The position numbers and the translations under genes were made by a program. This document shows, piece after piece, positions 1-10,765 of a stretch of 64,000 nt of DNA. The first letter of the stretch is position 1, and every line of letters begins with the position of its first letter. The DNA comes from Lithobates sylvaticus (Eukaryota > Chordata > Amphibia > Anura > Ranidae): NCBI GenBank assembly GCA_028564925.1, contig CM053029.1, forward strand, positions 185,198,286 through 185,262,285. The letters are read 5' to 3'. The notes under the pieces are model-generated. The model saw only the letters and a program-made list of their open reading frames with translations. It had not been told where the DNA came from and searched no databases.

Positions 1-2618
1 AGATCAAGTGGGATTCATCCCTGCCCGAGAAGCCAGGGACAACACCACAAAAGTACTAAACCTCATTCACGCGGTCAATAAATCCAACACTCCATGCGTA
101 CTCCTAAGTACAGACGCTGAAAAAGCGTTTGACCGCGTGAATTGGGAATACATGACATCGGTACTTAAACATGTAGGCCTGGGACACAGAATGCTACAAT
201 GGATCCAAAACATCTACTCCATACCCACAGCACAGGTAAAGGCCAATGGAATCTTATCCGACCCATTTCCAATAACAAACGGCACCAGACAGGGGTGCCC
301 ACTCTCACCCCTCCTCTTTGCCCTAGTCCTGGAGCCATTCCTGAGTAATATAAGATCAAACCCTGACATTACCGGAGTGACAATAGACAACTCCCAATAC
401 AAAATAGCCGCATATGCGGACGACCTTATGTTTACCCTAACTAACCCGACTGTGTCACTACCGAACCTTCTGCGTGAATTCGAGAAATATGGAAACATGT
501 CCAATCTTAAAATAAACTTCGACAAATCAGAGGCAATGGGACTCAACATAACACCACAAAGACTGGACTCACTGAAGACACAATTCAGATTTAAATGGTC
601 GGATACCTCCCTTAAATACCTAGGAACCCAAATCCCTAAAGATCTGAAACAGGTCTTTCACCTAAATTTCCCACCACTACTGACCAAAACCCGATTGCTT
701 CTGGAGGAATGGACTAAGGGCCTACACTCATGGTTCGGCAGATGCAATCTACTCAAGATGTCAATCTTGCCAAAATTCCTATACCTGCTTCAAGCGCTAC
801 CGATACTAATCCCATCCCAATATTTTAAACAAACAGACTCCCTCTTTACCAAATTTATTTGGACGAACTCAAAACCTAGACTACGTAGACAATACTTAAC
901 ACTACCCAAAAACCGGGGAGGTCTAGCCCTCCCAGACCTAAAAAATTACTATAGAGCAGTACACCTAAGCAGAATCGTCGACTGGAACCGACATGACAAA
1001 AATAAGCTATGGATACACCTAGAACAGGCACAATGTTCACCCTCCCTGAAGGGGGCAATATGGTGCTATGAAAGGTTGACCCCATCAGTGAAGACGCACC
1101 CCACTATAGGGACGACCTTGAAGGTGGGGGCATCCATATTATTCTCGACCTCATTATCCACTGCCAACTCACCGCTATACCCAATTTTAGGGAACCCTGC
1201 TTTTCCACCCGGAGTGGACGGGGGGGGGATATGAGACGCTGGCCCGAAATAATAGGGACCGAGCCGCACACTTTCTAATAAACAACGAGTGGCCATCCAT
1301 CCAATCATTAGTAGCAGAAAACGGGCCCTTCCAACTTCAGTTTTGGAGAGCAATCAGGATTCACCACTTTTTGCACTCCATACCACACCCAGCACAATAT
1401 AACTGTAACCTGACGACCTTTGAATCATACTGTAGTGACGAAGGACCCTTACCACGGGTACTATCCAAGACATATGCCCTACTTAACTCTCCCGAGGACA
1501 TCCCCGACCTGACATACTTACACAAGTGGGAATCAGACCTGGGACGCACATTTACTGAAGCCCAAAAACAAGCGATTATTAGATTCTCTCTGCAAACATC
1601 TGTTTGCACGAAAATACAAGAACTTAACTACAAGATACTAACCAGGTGGTACCACACCCCTAGCAAACTGCACAAATACTTTCCAACCACATCCGACAAC
1701 TGTTGGAGATGTCTATCAGGAAGGGGGTCGCTCCTCCATGTTTTTTGGTCCTGCCCTCTGCTGCAAAACTTCTGGACGTCAGTCCGGAAGATCACACAAA
1801 AATTCACAGAATACACGATCAATGACGATCCAGCCTTTATACTATTACACGCCACTCCAATTCCAGCGAAAAAATACAAAAAAATGATAGTGCGACATTT
1901 ATTAAACGCAGCCAAGGCTTGTATCCCACTTCTTTGGAAGAAAAGGACGCCCCCGACAATAGGAACATGGTTACGCAGAGTGGAGGAGATTAAGAATATG
2001 GAGGACCTAATCCTCTTGTCACAGAATAAACAGGAACAACACTCACAGACATGGATGCTGTGGAACATATTCATATTCTCTGACGAAGGAGTAGCATTAC
2101 TAAACACTTGAAGTATCGGGAATCGGCGCAAAATATAAACACAGTCCACCCTGGGTCCCCCCCCCCACCCTCCTACCCCCCCCCCCCCCCCCCCTCTACC
2201 TCTCTCCTCTTGGCTACTTTTCTTCCTTCCTACTCTACTTCTTTTCCTTCTCCTCTATCCTCACAGGAGGAAACCACACATATGGGGAAAAAATAAGCAT
2301 TCGACAGCCCATATTAGACACCCTATACCAAGAAACACGGAGATGAAACCTGGCTCCCAGGTATAGAGATGAACCAACACACAATGCTCACAATAATGAA
2401 TGGGAAACACAACAAAGCAATAAGGAGACGATAGAATGCTAAGTATAAGGGGATAATGACATTGAAACTGATATGAGACATACCCATATATATGTATGCT
2501 GTTAAAGTTGAGGAGAAGTATTGAATACTTTGTATATGACGTTATTGTATATGTTCCTTTTTCATGCTGTTTTGAAAATAAATAAAAACTATATTTGAAA
2601 AAAAAAAAAAAAAAAATA
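1..2618 (+). mobile_element. L1-like LINE, 3' half, cut by window edge
   Basis: This is a non-LTR retrotransposon entering from the left edge. It shows the reverse transcriptase and C-terminal part of ORF2, then a 3' untranslated region of about 490 bp with a long C-rich tract (about 2158-2195), an AATAAA-type signal near 2579, and a 3' poly(A) run ending about 2617. The 5' end, ORF1 and the endonuclease domain lie outside the window, so length and target-site duplication cannot be judged. The reverse transcriptase style and C-terminal Cys/His motif fit the L1/Tx1 group. The clade call is from motif memory, not an alignment. Confidence 0.9.
2..2111 (+). pseudogene. LINE ORF2 fragment: reverse transcriptase and C-terminal zinc-knuckle region
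   Basis: The reading frame opens at base 2 with D-Q-V-G-F-I, a typical start of the RT fingers. The order then follows the family: STDAEKAFDRVNW at about 102-141, the GTRQGCPLSPLLFA block at about 280-325, and the catalytic AAYADDL box at about 403-423. A C-terminal CWRC...H...C motif lies near 1701-1755. The frame is lost in the run of Gs at about 1221-1230. It resumes in another frame (residues YETLARNN follow) and ends at TGA 2109-2111. That single homopolymer slip is the only break I see in this part, so the copy is fairly young, or the slip could be a sequencing error. In the active family this protein copies the element's RNA at a nicked target. Confidence 0.88.
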
Positions 2619-3319
2619 CATTGCAGATGCATCAAAATAAAATATGTGCCATGTATGTGTTACAATTTGTTTTAATTAAAAAGCAGCCACAACTTAAATA
2701 GAAATGCCTCTTTCCCACCAGCAAACTGCATAGTGGAACCCTTGCTCTCTCAAGAAGCAGTGGTCTCTCTCTCTCTAACGAGACACGTTAAAGAGACCAC
2801 TGCTTCCCAACACAGAGTAAGGGGCCCACTGTTCAGCATGTTGGCAGGGGACAGGCTTTTCTACTTTGGCATAAGCTACTTTAGAAAAAAATTACCTGTA
2901 ATCATCCTTTATTTTGATGCATCTGGAATGTATTTAGCTGAACAAATAGAAAGATTATTTGGTCTTTTAAATGTTAGTTGTTTAAAAGTTTAGCTCTGCA
3001 ACATTCATACAAACCTAAATAAAAATACTTTTCTTTAGTAGAATAGGAGGAGGGGATTTCTGTCTGTGTCATTGTCACAGATTTGCCATAATTTCCTCTC
3101 TGGTGAAAATGTCATTACAGGACAGGAAGTGAGGGTAAATTTCTCGAACGGAGCCCTGGATAGTGATAAAACCCAACAGTGGTTCTAATCCTCCCCCATT
3201 CTATCTGAAGTTAAAATTAGAGAAAAGATCCAACCACTTACTTTTCTGAAAACACCCTTTCCAAGAATACAATGGAATCTGAAGCCATCCAATGTCATTG
3301 GGACAATGTCCAAAAAATC
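2619..3319. other. intergenic, no gene seen
   Basis: Short open frames here lack any recognised family. A 14-bp perfect inverted repeat (AGCAGTGGTCTCT-type arms at 2755-2768 and 2792-2805) forms a small hairpin. Bases 3050-3240 resemble a repeat seen again in the PWWP2A intron (words such as GGACAGGAAGTGA and 'AACCCTCCC...CTCTATC'), so this is probably an old repeat. Confidence 0.5.
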
Positions 3320-4095
3320 AAATTCTGGGGGAGTCTCAATGTGACTGTAGAGTTTTGGTACAATTCGAATGGAAATGCCATGTTTTCGTAGAGTCTGAAT
3401 CACAATGTTATCGTCACTTTCTGGAGGAAGGGCAAAGTGAACATGTTGTTTTGGTGGGGTCTCAATGTGAACGGCACATTCTGGCGGAGTCTCAATGTGA
3501 ACATCACATTCTGGTGGAACTTAAATGTGAAGGCCATATTCTGGTGGAGTCTTCATGTGATTGTAACACTCTGGTGGAGTCTCCATGTTAAGGTCACATT
3601 CTGGTGGAATCTCGATGTAAATGTCACATTTTGGTGGAGTCTCAATGTGAACATCAAATTCTCAAAGTCTCAATGTGAATGTCACACACTGGTGGTGTCT
3701 CAGTGTGAATGTCGCACTCTGGTGGATGCTCAATGTGATGTTAATTTTTGGTGGAGTCTCAATGTGAACTTCACATTCTGGTGGAGCCTCAATGTCACAC
3801 TCTGGTGGAGTTTCCATGTGAAGGTCACATTCTGGTGCAGTCTCAATGTCAATGCCACACTTTGGTGGAGCATCAGACTCTAATGGAGGCTCCATGTGAA
3901 GGTCACACTCTGGTGCAGTCTGCATAGAAAGTTACACTCTGGTGGAGTCTCAGTGTAAATGTCACACTCGAGTGAAGTCTCAATGTGACAGTCACATTCT
4001 GGTAAAGACTCAGTGTGAACTTCACATTTTGGTGGTGTCTCAATGTGAACGTCACCTTTTGGTGGAGTCTAAATGTGGACATCACATTCAGTGTT
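3320..4095 (+). repeat. 30-bp minisatellite, about 25 units
   Basis: Tandem units of 30 bp with the core TTCTGGTGGAGTCTCAATGT followed by a GAA(C/T)GTCACA-like end. The units drift most at the left edge (3320-3430) and are cleanest at about 3470-4060. Because 30 is a multiple of three, several frames stay open across the array on both strands (for example 3437-3883 on +, a 10-residue period with F-W-W-S-L-N-V-N). There is no start context, flanking exon signal or known domain, so I call it a minisatellite and not a gene. Confidence 0.9.
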
Positions 4096-4179
4096 CCTCA
4101 CTGGGGAAGGCCTGCCATGTGAGCTGTGTCTGTGGTAAGGACCGTGTACATCTGCAATAAAAAAGGGATCATGTAGGTA

Positions 4180-4335
4180 AGCAAATGGCTGTTGAATATT
4201 CGCATATTTGTGCCTTATGAGGATAGCCTTACTAATATATACATTTTGAATTTATACATTTATATTTTTTGTACTACTTGTACTCTGTGTTGTATTATAT
4301 AAAATATTTCAATAAAAATCTATTTTAAAAAAAGG
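4180..4335 (+). mobile_element. possible LINE 3' tail
   Basis: AT-rich sequence ending in TTTCAATAAAAATCTATTTT plus a short A run, which resembles the 3' end of a non-LTR element truncated at the 5' side. There is no coding part, so this is a weak call. Confidence 0.35.
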
Positions 4336-4718
4336 AATCACGTTTAGCACCTTTACCTACAGTTCATATGTTTTTTCTTTATACAACATCAAATTATAGA
4401 GAGAAAAGATAAAAACTCCTTGGCCAGGGACAAAAAAACAAACCCAACATGACAGGAACACAGGGACAACTAATGCTTGCCTCCGTAAAAAAAAATGCTA
4501 GTTCCTTAGCACTCAACCCACTGGCTGTGACACTTTCTACAAGTCAGTGAGTCAAGAAGACGGCAACAAGTCTTTTCAGTTTAATGAGTGGGCGGGTCAC
4601 AAAGGGAGTTACAAAGCTGTGCCAGGAAGTAGTGGTGTCATTTGCCTGGCTGTGCCTGGATGTGGCATGGGTTGGTAATCCATCAAACCAGCTAAGAAAT
4701 ATTACAAACATATTTTAA

Positions 4719-5349
4719 CCACTTAAAGACTGGAAGACTGCATCGCTTTAACTGACAATTGCGCGGTCGTGCGACGCTGTGCCCAAACAGAGTTGACATC
4801 CTTTTATTCCCGCAAATAGAGCTTTCTTTTATTGGTATTTGATCACCTCTGCATTTTTTTTTGCGCTATAAACAAAAAGAGCGACAATTTTGAAAAAAAA
4901 AAAACAATATTTTTTACTTTTTGCTATGATAAATATCCCTAGAAATCGCAATAAGCGTATATTGATTGGTTAGGGCAAAAGTTTTAACGTCTACAAACTA
5001 TGGGAAAGATTTATGGAATTTTTATTATTTTTTTTATTAGTAATAGCGGTGATCTGCGATTTTTTGTGGTACTGCGACATTGCGGCAGACAAATTGGACA
5101 CTTTTGACACATTTTTGGGACCATTGACATTTATACAGCGATCAGTGCTATAAAAATGCACTGATTACTCTGTAAATGTCTCCCCTGACAGAACAGGGAT
5201 TTGTGTGTTTACACAAACAAATCCCCATTCTGGCTCTTGTGCCCGCGTGCGCCTCTGGTGGCTCTTAAAGGGAACTGCGTATCCAAACATTGTTTGCGGG
5301 AACGTGCCACTTTGCTGATGTATATCGGCGTGAGCCGGTCAGCAAGTGG
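4719..5349. mobile_element. TTAA-flanked MITE (piggyBac-like)
   Basis: The element is bounded by TTAA at 4715-4718 and 5350-5353 with short inverted ends (CCACTT... and ...CAAGTGG). It is 631 bp and non-coding. Internal words such as GACAATTGCGCGGTCGTGC and GGGCAAAAGTTTTAACGTCTAC recur at 23083, 35240, 43772 and next to the Tc1 copies. The TTAA target is the known signature of piggyBac transposases. The assignment is inferred from that only, since no transposase is present. Confidence 0.7.
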
Positions 5350-5353
5350 TTAA

Positions 5354-6489
5354 AGAAAAACAGAGGTTTTGTAACTGGCAGTGTTGGTCAGAAAGTGTGT
5401 CATTTATCAGCGCTGAGATCAGACAGGAGAGGGGTCACCTGATATGGGGTGGTCATACACCAGCCTGACACTCTGTTTTGCTGGCAAGACTACACATAGC
5501 AGCGGGAGGGGGAGAGAGCTGGGAGAAGGTGTGGGCGGTGCTCTCTTCTTCCTGTCTCTACACAGGAGTTACAGGATCGCGCTCAGATCAGATCATACAG
5601 AACTTGATTACCTCTCCTTAATTTCTCAGCAAAAATTGCTGCAATCGCTAAAAAACAGTGTTTGGACAGTTTTTTTTTTTATGTCATTGTGTTGCGGCAC
5701 CCCTGGGGACTTTTCGCGGCACCCCAGTGTGTCGCTGTGGCCTAACAAGTGTAATGTGTGAAACATTTGCTGCTTTTATTTACAGATCTGGCTGTTTTTG
5801 CTCTCTGCTATGCACAGAGAAGAAACAGCCAGATCGCTGCTCTGTGTACAGAGTCCTGAGTGTTTCTAAATACAGGACTCTGTTATGTGATTGGCTACAG
5901 CCGATAAGCAGGTCCATGTTTAAAATCATTGACCCAGACCTGCTGACAAAATTGGGTTTTAGCCAATGACAGCATGGGTAAGCAGGGTGCGTGCAAGAAA
6001 CTGGAAGACGTACATGTATGTGGTCCAGCCTGGCTGTGTCTCCCTGGGGGATTGGCAAGCAGTTAGAGGCACCTGTGCCAAGTGAGCAACCTCCTATGTC
6101 CACCATGCAGTTTGGCACAGGACCCTGGAAGCTAGTGTAGGTCACAGTGATGGCAGTGCCTGCTATGCTGATTTCCAGCTTCTACAGGGATTAGCCAGGT
6201 ATGGCACATACATACTTACATTGCTCCATGTTGGACCAATGTATAAATTGCTATACCTGGAATTCTTTTTTCTCATTTTTAAAAGTAAAGTCGAGTTGAT
6301 TTCTAGCAAATGCCAGTCCCCAGTAACCAGACTAGTAAGTAGCTGAATCAAATAAACAGATTTGAAGCTCCTGCAGATGTGGGCCAGGAAGGGGAAGCAC
6401 TAGCAGTGAGCAGCAGTCTCTTTATTATGTTTGCTGGGCAGGCTGATGCTGGCAGCAGATGACACCCGCAGAGAGATGGGAGGATGAGG
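5354..6489. other. intergenic, no gene seen
   Basis: I see no recognisable coding family. A 13-bp inverted repeat (GATCTGGCTGTTT at 5786-5798 and its complement at 5823-5835) makes a hairpin with a 24-nt loop. The remainder is plain sequence. Confidence 0.5.
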
Positions 6490-7056
6490 TCACAAGGATG
6501 GATCTCAGGGATTCATGCTGGGACTTGTAGTCCCTCACTTTTGGGGATGTGACCCTCCCAAATTGAAGGACTACAGGTCCCAGCATGAATCCCTCAGAGC
6601 TAAGGATGTATTACACCCCGTCCCCCCAACTAGTGAAGGACTACAGGTCCCACTGTCCCAGCATGAACCCCTCAGAGCTGAAGAGGTGTCCCCCTGGCCC
6701 CCCAACTAGGGAAAGACTACAGATCACAGCATGAACATGTGAGATCTAAAGGGTCACCTCCTTAGATCTCAGGGGGTTATGCTGGGACTTGTAGTCCTTT
6801 ACTTTTTGGGGGATCACATTCCTAAATCTCAGGGGCTCATGTTGGGACTTGTTGTCCTCCACTAGTTAGGGCGAGGGGGGGGGTGTCACGTCCTCAGCTC
6901 TGGGGGTTCATGATGGGACTTGTAGTCGGTCCCTTTTGGGGAATGTGCCCATCCCAAAACTGAAGGACTGCAAGTCCCAACATGAACCCCTCAGAGATGA
7001 GGATGTGTCACCCACCCCTATCCCCAACTAGTGGAGGACAACAAGTCCCAATAAGC
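6490..7056. repeat. palindromic array of ACTACAAGTCCCAGCATG-type motif
   Basis: Alternating direct and inverted copies of GGACTACAAGTCCCAGCATG followed by AA(C/T)CCCTCAGAGCT occur near 6505, 6567, 6637, 6713, 6765, 6825, 6895, 6961 and 7033, with short spacers. Further copies lie at 7743-7965 and 11337-11560 inside the duplicated blocks. The motif is close to the ZNF143/Staf consensus ACTACAATTCCCAGCATGC (from memory). Whether these bind that factor or are just a repeat family cannot be told from sequence. Confidence 0.75.
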
Positions 7057-7058
7057 TA

Positions 7059-7586
7059 CAGTATCTCACAAAAGTAAGTACACCCCATCACATTTTTGTA
7101 AATATTTTACAAAAATGGCAGCACTCATATGTCTATTTCTTAAAGACAACCTCGGGATATGATGCTGAGCACATGCATTCAACTTCTTTGATCGACCATG
7201 GCGAGGCCTGTTCTGAGTGAAACCTGTCCTGTTAAACCGCTGTATGGTCTTGGCCACCAAATTTAACACACCTGCTCCCCATTCACACCTGAGACCTGAG
7301 AGTAACACTAACGAGTCACATGACACCGGGAGGGAAAATGGCTAATGTGACCCAATTGGGACATTTTCACTTAGGGGTGTACTTACTTTTGTTGCCAGCA
7401 GTTTAGTTATTAATGGCTGTGTGTTGAGTATTTTGAGGGGACAGCAAATCTATACTGTTATACAAGCTGTACGCTCACTACTTTACATTGTAGCAAAGTG
7501 TAATTTTCTTCAGTGTTGTCACATGAAAAGATATAATAAAACATTTACAAAAATGTGAGGGATGTACTCCCTTTTGTGAGATACTG
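7059..7586 (-). mobile_element. Tc1/mariner element, internally deleted
   Basis: Both ends are present: CAGTATCTCACAAAAG at the left, its complement at the right, and a TA target duplication at 7057-7058 and 7587-7588. The interior jumps from the left end straight to the transposase N-terminal region (minus strand, residues like AKTIQRFNRTG and GRSKKLNACAQHH), leaving 528 bp. It is non-autonomous. Confidence 0.88.
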
Positions 7587-7588
7587 TA

Positions 7589-7970
7589 TATGGATTGGTC
7601 TGCACAAAAGTTATAGCGTCTACAAATGATGGGATATTTTTATTTTTTTAGCGGCGATCAGCGACTTATAGCGGGACTCGTTGCCATAGAAACATTTGTA
7701 AAGGGGAGAAGTAAGTAAGATGGCCACGCCCACACCCATAAATCTCAGGGGCTCATGTTGGGACTTGTTGTCCTCCACTAGTTGGGGCGAGGGGGGGTGT
7801 CAAGTCCTCAGCTCTGGGAGTTCATGATGGGACTTGTAGTCTGTCCCTTTTGGGGAATGTGCCCATCCCAAAACTAAAGGACTGCAAGTCCCAACATGAA
7901 CCCCTCAGAGCTGAGGATGTGTCACCCACCCGTATCCCCAACTAGTGGAGGACAACAAGTCCCAATAAGC
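7589..7970. repeat. Tc1 flank block, copy 1 of 3
   Basis: A fragment of the TTAA-type MITE (GCACAAAAGTTATAGCGTC onward) is followed by four palindromic CAAGTCCCA-type motifs. The same order follows the Tc1 fragment at 11182-11563. The first 135 bp also follow the full Tc1 copy at 14580. Shared flanks show that these Tc1 copies spread by local DNA duplication and not only by transposition. Confidence 0.8.
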
Positions 7971-7972
7971 TA

Positions 7973-9154
7973 CAGTATCTCACAAAAGTAAGTACACCCT
8001 CACATTTTTTGTAATATTTTATTATCTCTTTTCATGTGACAACACTGAAGAAATTACACTTTGCTACAATGTAAAGTAGTGCTTAACTACTGTATAACAG
8101 TGTAAATACTTGTATAACAGTGTAAATCTGCTGTCCCCTAAAAATAACTCAACACACAGCCATTATTGTCTAAACCGCTGGCAACAAAAGTGAGTACACC
8201 CCTAAGTGAAAATGTCCAAATTGGGCCCAAAGTAGATTTTGGCTAAAATGAGAATCACGATTTTTTTTGCTTAGAAGATAGATCACGATTCTCTCACGAT
8301 TCTCGCGGCCTAACATCATCTTTCACATCAAAAAAAATTAGGCTAACTTTACTGTTTCATATTTTTTTTTTATTCATTGAAGTGTATTTTTTTCCCAAAA
8401 AATTGCATTTCAAGCCCGCTGGGCTAAAACAGTGCGACATAAAATATTATATATATATACACAATATATCGGCAAACTCTGCAATAGAGATCGTCAGGGG
8501 GATTGAATCGAGATCACGATTTTTTAACGATTGATTGTGCAGCTCTAGCCCAAAGTATCAATATTTTGTGTGACCACCATTATTTTCCAGCACTGCCCTA
8601 ACCCTCTTGGGCATGGAGTTCACCAGAGCTTCACAGGTTGCCACTGGAGTCCTCTTCCACTCCTCCATGATGACATCACGGAGCTGGGGGATGTTAGAGA
8701 CCTTGCACTCCTCCACCTTCCATTTGAGGATGTCCCCACATAAAAAAAAAAAAAACTTATTTCAAAAAAAAAATCACATATTCTTCCATATAAAGAGATG
8801 TTATTAATTGGAATATATTAGATCCGATTTATGCATACAGTAATGCATACTAATAATAAGAGAATTCTATAAATATGTACCATAATTGGATTTTGTACGA
8901 AGACATTCAATTATATTTTGCCTGGAGACATGCTTGACCGGTCCATCACCTTTACCCTCAGCTTCTTTAGCAAGGTAGTGGTTGTCTTGAGAGGTGTGTT
9001 TGTGGGTCCGTTATCTGTTGGAATACTGCCTGCGGCCCAGATGCTGAATGGAGGGGATCTTGCTTGCCTCTGCTTCAGTATGTCACAGTGCATGTTGCAT
9101 TCATGGTTCCCTCAATGAACTGTAGCTCCCCACGTGCCGGCAGAACTCATGCAG
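7973..9154 (-). mobile_element. Tc1/mariner element, 5'-part copy with two insertions
   Basis: The left end follows TA 7971-7972. The copy is collinear with 11566-12619, is interrupted by an hAT-like MITE (8233-8547) and by about 180 bp of AT-rich sequence at about 8741-8921, and stops abruptly at about 9154 where PWWP2A-derived sequence begins shortly after. The minus-strand transposase C-terminal part can be followed (for example LLKKLRVKVMDRSSMSP). Bases 8930-9150 differ from the other copy by many single-base indels, a pattern more like sequence error or relaxed decay than substitution. Confidence 0.85.
8233..8547. mobile_element. hAT-like MITE with 8-bp target duplication
   Basis: The element starts TAGATTTTGG, ends GCAGCTCTA, and is flanked on both sides by GCCCAAAG (8225-8232 and 8548-8555). 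The uninterrupted host sequence GGGCCCAAAG is known from the Tc1 consensus context. An 8-bp duplication with TAG-type ends fits the hAT superfamily. It is repetitive inside (CACGATT words) and has no coding capacity. Confidence 0.8.
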
Positions 9155-9167
9155 ACCCCATTCAACT

Positions 9168-9374
9168 GGGGCGGGCGTGGCGCTCTTTAGCCAATGAAGA
9201 GTCGACTGGCTTTTGACAGACGTCGGCTGGGTCTAATCGGAGGTGGCTGTCGAGTTGCCGAGGGCGGGCGCTATGGCAGTCTCCCAGGACGAGGAGGCCG
9301 AGGATCGATACGCGAACGAGAAAATGGCGGCCGCGGCTGGTACGCCTGGCTCGGGGGAGGGAGGAGGTGAAGCC
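9168..9374 (+). pseudogene. duplicated PWWP2A start region (promoter edge plus first 34 codons)
   Basis: These 207 bp match 15265-15471 with essentially one substitution (GTTGCCGAGG against GTTGCAGAGG). The piece holds one CCAAT box, the ATG at 9273 in the same context as the true start at 15370, and the first 34 codons up to ...GEGGGEA. After 9374 the sequence is unrelated. The frame runs on to TAG at 9477-9479, giving a possible 68-residue chimeric peptide. It lacks the X-box and the two upstream CCAAT boxes. It is most simply a truncated duplicate; a haplotype or assembly artefact is also possible. Confidence 0.88.
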
Positions 9375-10765
9375 ACCTCCGGGTGGGCGGGGGCGCCGTC
9401 TCCTGAGATGGTTACCTTGGAGATGAGGATGCCGCCTTTCTGTTTGCGGCGCCCTCCTCTCGTTCTACGCACAGTGTAGGCAGTTGCAGCTTTCAGATGG
9501 ATGGAGGCGCTGCCTTCCTGAGCCAATAGCAGGAGCGCCGTCGTCATGGTTACGTCTGCGCGTATATCCGAATTAATTCCCAATACCATACCTATCAGAG
9601 GGCAGTGATGACGCCGCTGCCGGGACGGCGGAGACGCCGTTGTCATGACAGCGGAGACGCATCTTTCCCCTCTAGAACACGCAGAGAGAGGAAATCTCCT
9701 CTGATTGGTCTTTCTGTTTTCAATCCACTCCCCCCTTTTTTGATGAAAAGGTCTATCCACCAATACACATTCATGCCAGCCTTTCCCAGCTGTTTTAAAT
9801 CCCCTATTACACTTTCATTTGGCGCCGTTTTTGAACACAGAGGGTTATATAAAAAGACAAACACCAGGAGCACTTAGTATGCACGCTCCTTACCTGCCTG
9901 CAGGACCTATGAGATCATCTCTATTTCGGCTTTCCAAGATTCGATTTTTTATCTTCATCTTGGTTAAGCAGAGAATTGAACTTTGGTCGTTTAAACATTA
10001 AAATCCCTGTAAGTATATGGACTACAAATTTGGGAATAGGGCCTTCTTTTAGAAAATGGGCCCCCCCATACGTAATTATCTATTTATATTTTTTATTTAT
10101 TTTTTACTATTTTTCATAGGTCCTTTTTCCCATTATTCCCAGATCCTTTTGGGGTAATAATAGGATGCAATGGGCGGAGCATGTGGTGCATCGACATTAA
10201 GCTTTGGCTCTTTAGCGCTCCTTATGCGATGATAATAAGCTTGGTGGTGTCTGGTGGCGAAAGAGTGTGCACATCAACCCTTGGAATTTTTGAGCGGATA
10301 CATAGGTAGATTTTCATATTTATTATGATTACATTTTTGTGTTTCCAATAACTTTATATTAATTTTTTGCTGCTGCATTGTACTAATGTCATATTCTATT
10401 TGTAGAAAGAGTGGCTTCCCTGAGGAAGAAATTACATACATATGAACATTTCGAAACGCGTTGGATTTTCAGACTACTGTACATCCAGAGTCAATGTTCT
10501 CTCATGTCTCTGTATTGTATTTTTACTGTAGCATGAAATGGCCACTCACATATGATGTATGATATGTATGCAGCTACCGTGCTTTTTTTCTTTTTTGTAC
10601 TTGTTTGATATATGAATAAATTTTCTAATATTTTTAAATATACATTGTTTAGTCGTTGACTACATTGCCCTAAAAATCCCATTTATTATGAGGTACTAAA
10701 AATCCACATTTATCAGGGATGATGGCAATGACATGCCCCTCTTCATGAGTCCAACTCTATTCTCA
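9375..10765. other. unique spacer between duplicated blocks, with a retroelement-like unit
   Basis: The first 300 bp are GC-rich and CpG-rich but not copied from the PWWP2A promoter. Further on, a TATATAAAAAG box (about 9846-9856) and an AATAAA signal (10615-10620) bracket about 780 bp. That stretch contains CTGAGGA (10420-10426) followed 26 bases later by CGAAACGCGTTGG, a pairing I associate with amphibian repeats. It could be a small retroelement or solo terminal repeat; no protein is coded. Confidence 0.45.

Noticed and set aside
3437-3883. 148-residue frame in the 30-bp minisatellite as a gene
   Set aside because: Composed only of degenerate repeat units, no flanking coding sequence, several competing frames equally open.
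9233-9763. 176-residue minus-strand frame over the duplicated start region
   Set aside because: Overlaps CpG-rich sequence in antisense; no domain, and the same shadow appears opposite true exon 1.
10420-10463. Hammerhead ribozyme core (CTGAGGA ... CGAAAC)
   Set aside because: The two core boxes are present, but the stem II helix would need an extra unpaired A. I found no partner strand for stem III with a cleavage site nearby, so it is probably just a conserved repeat motif.
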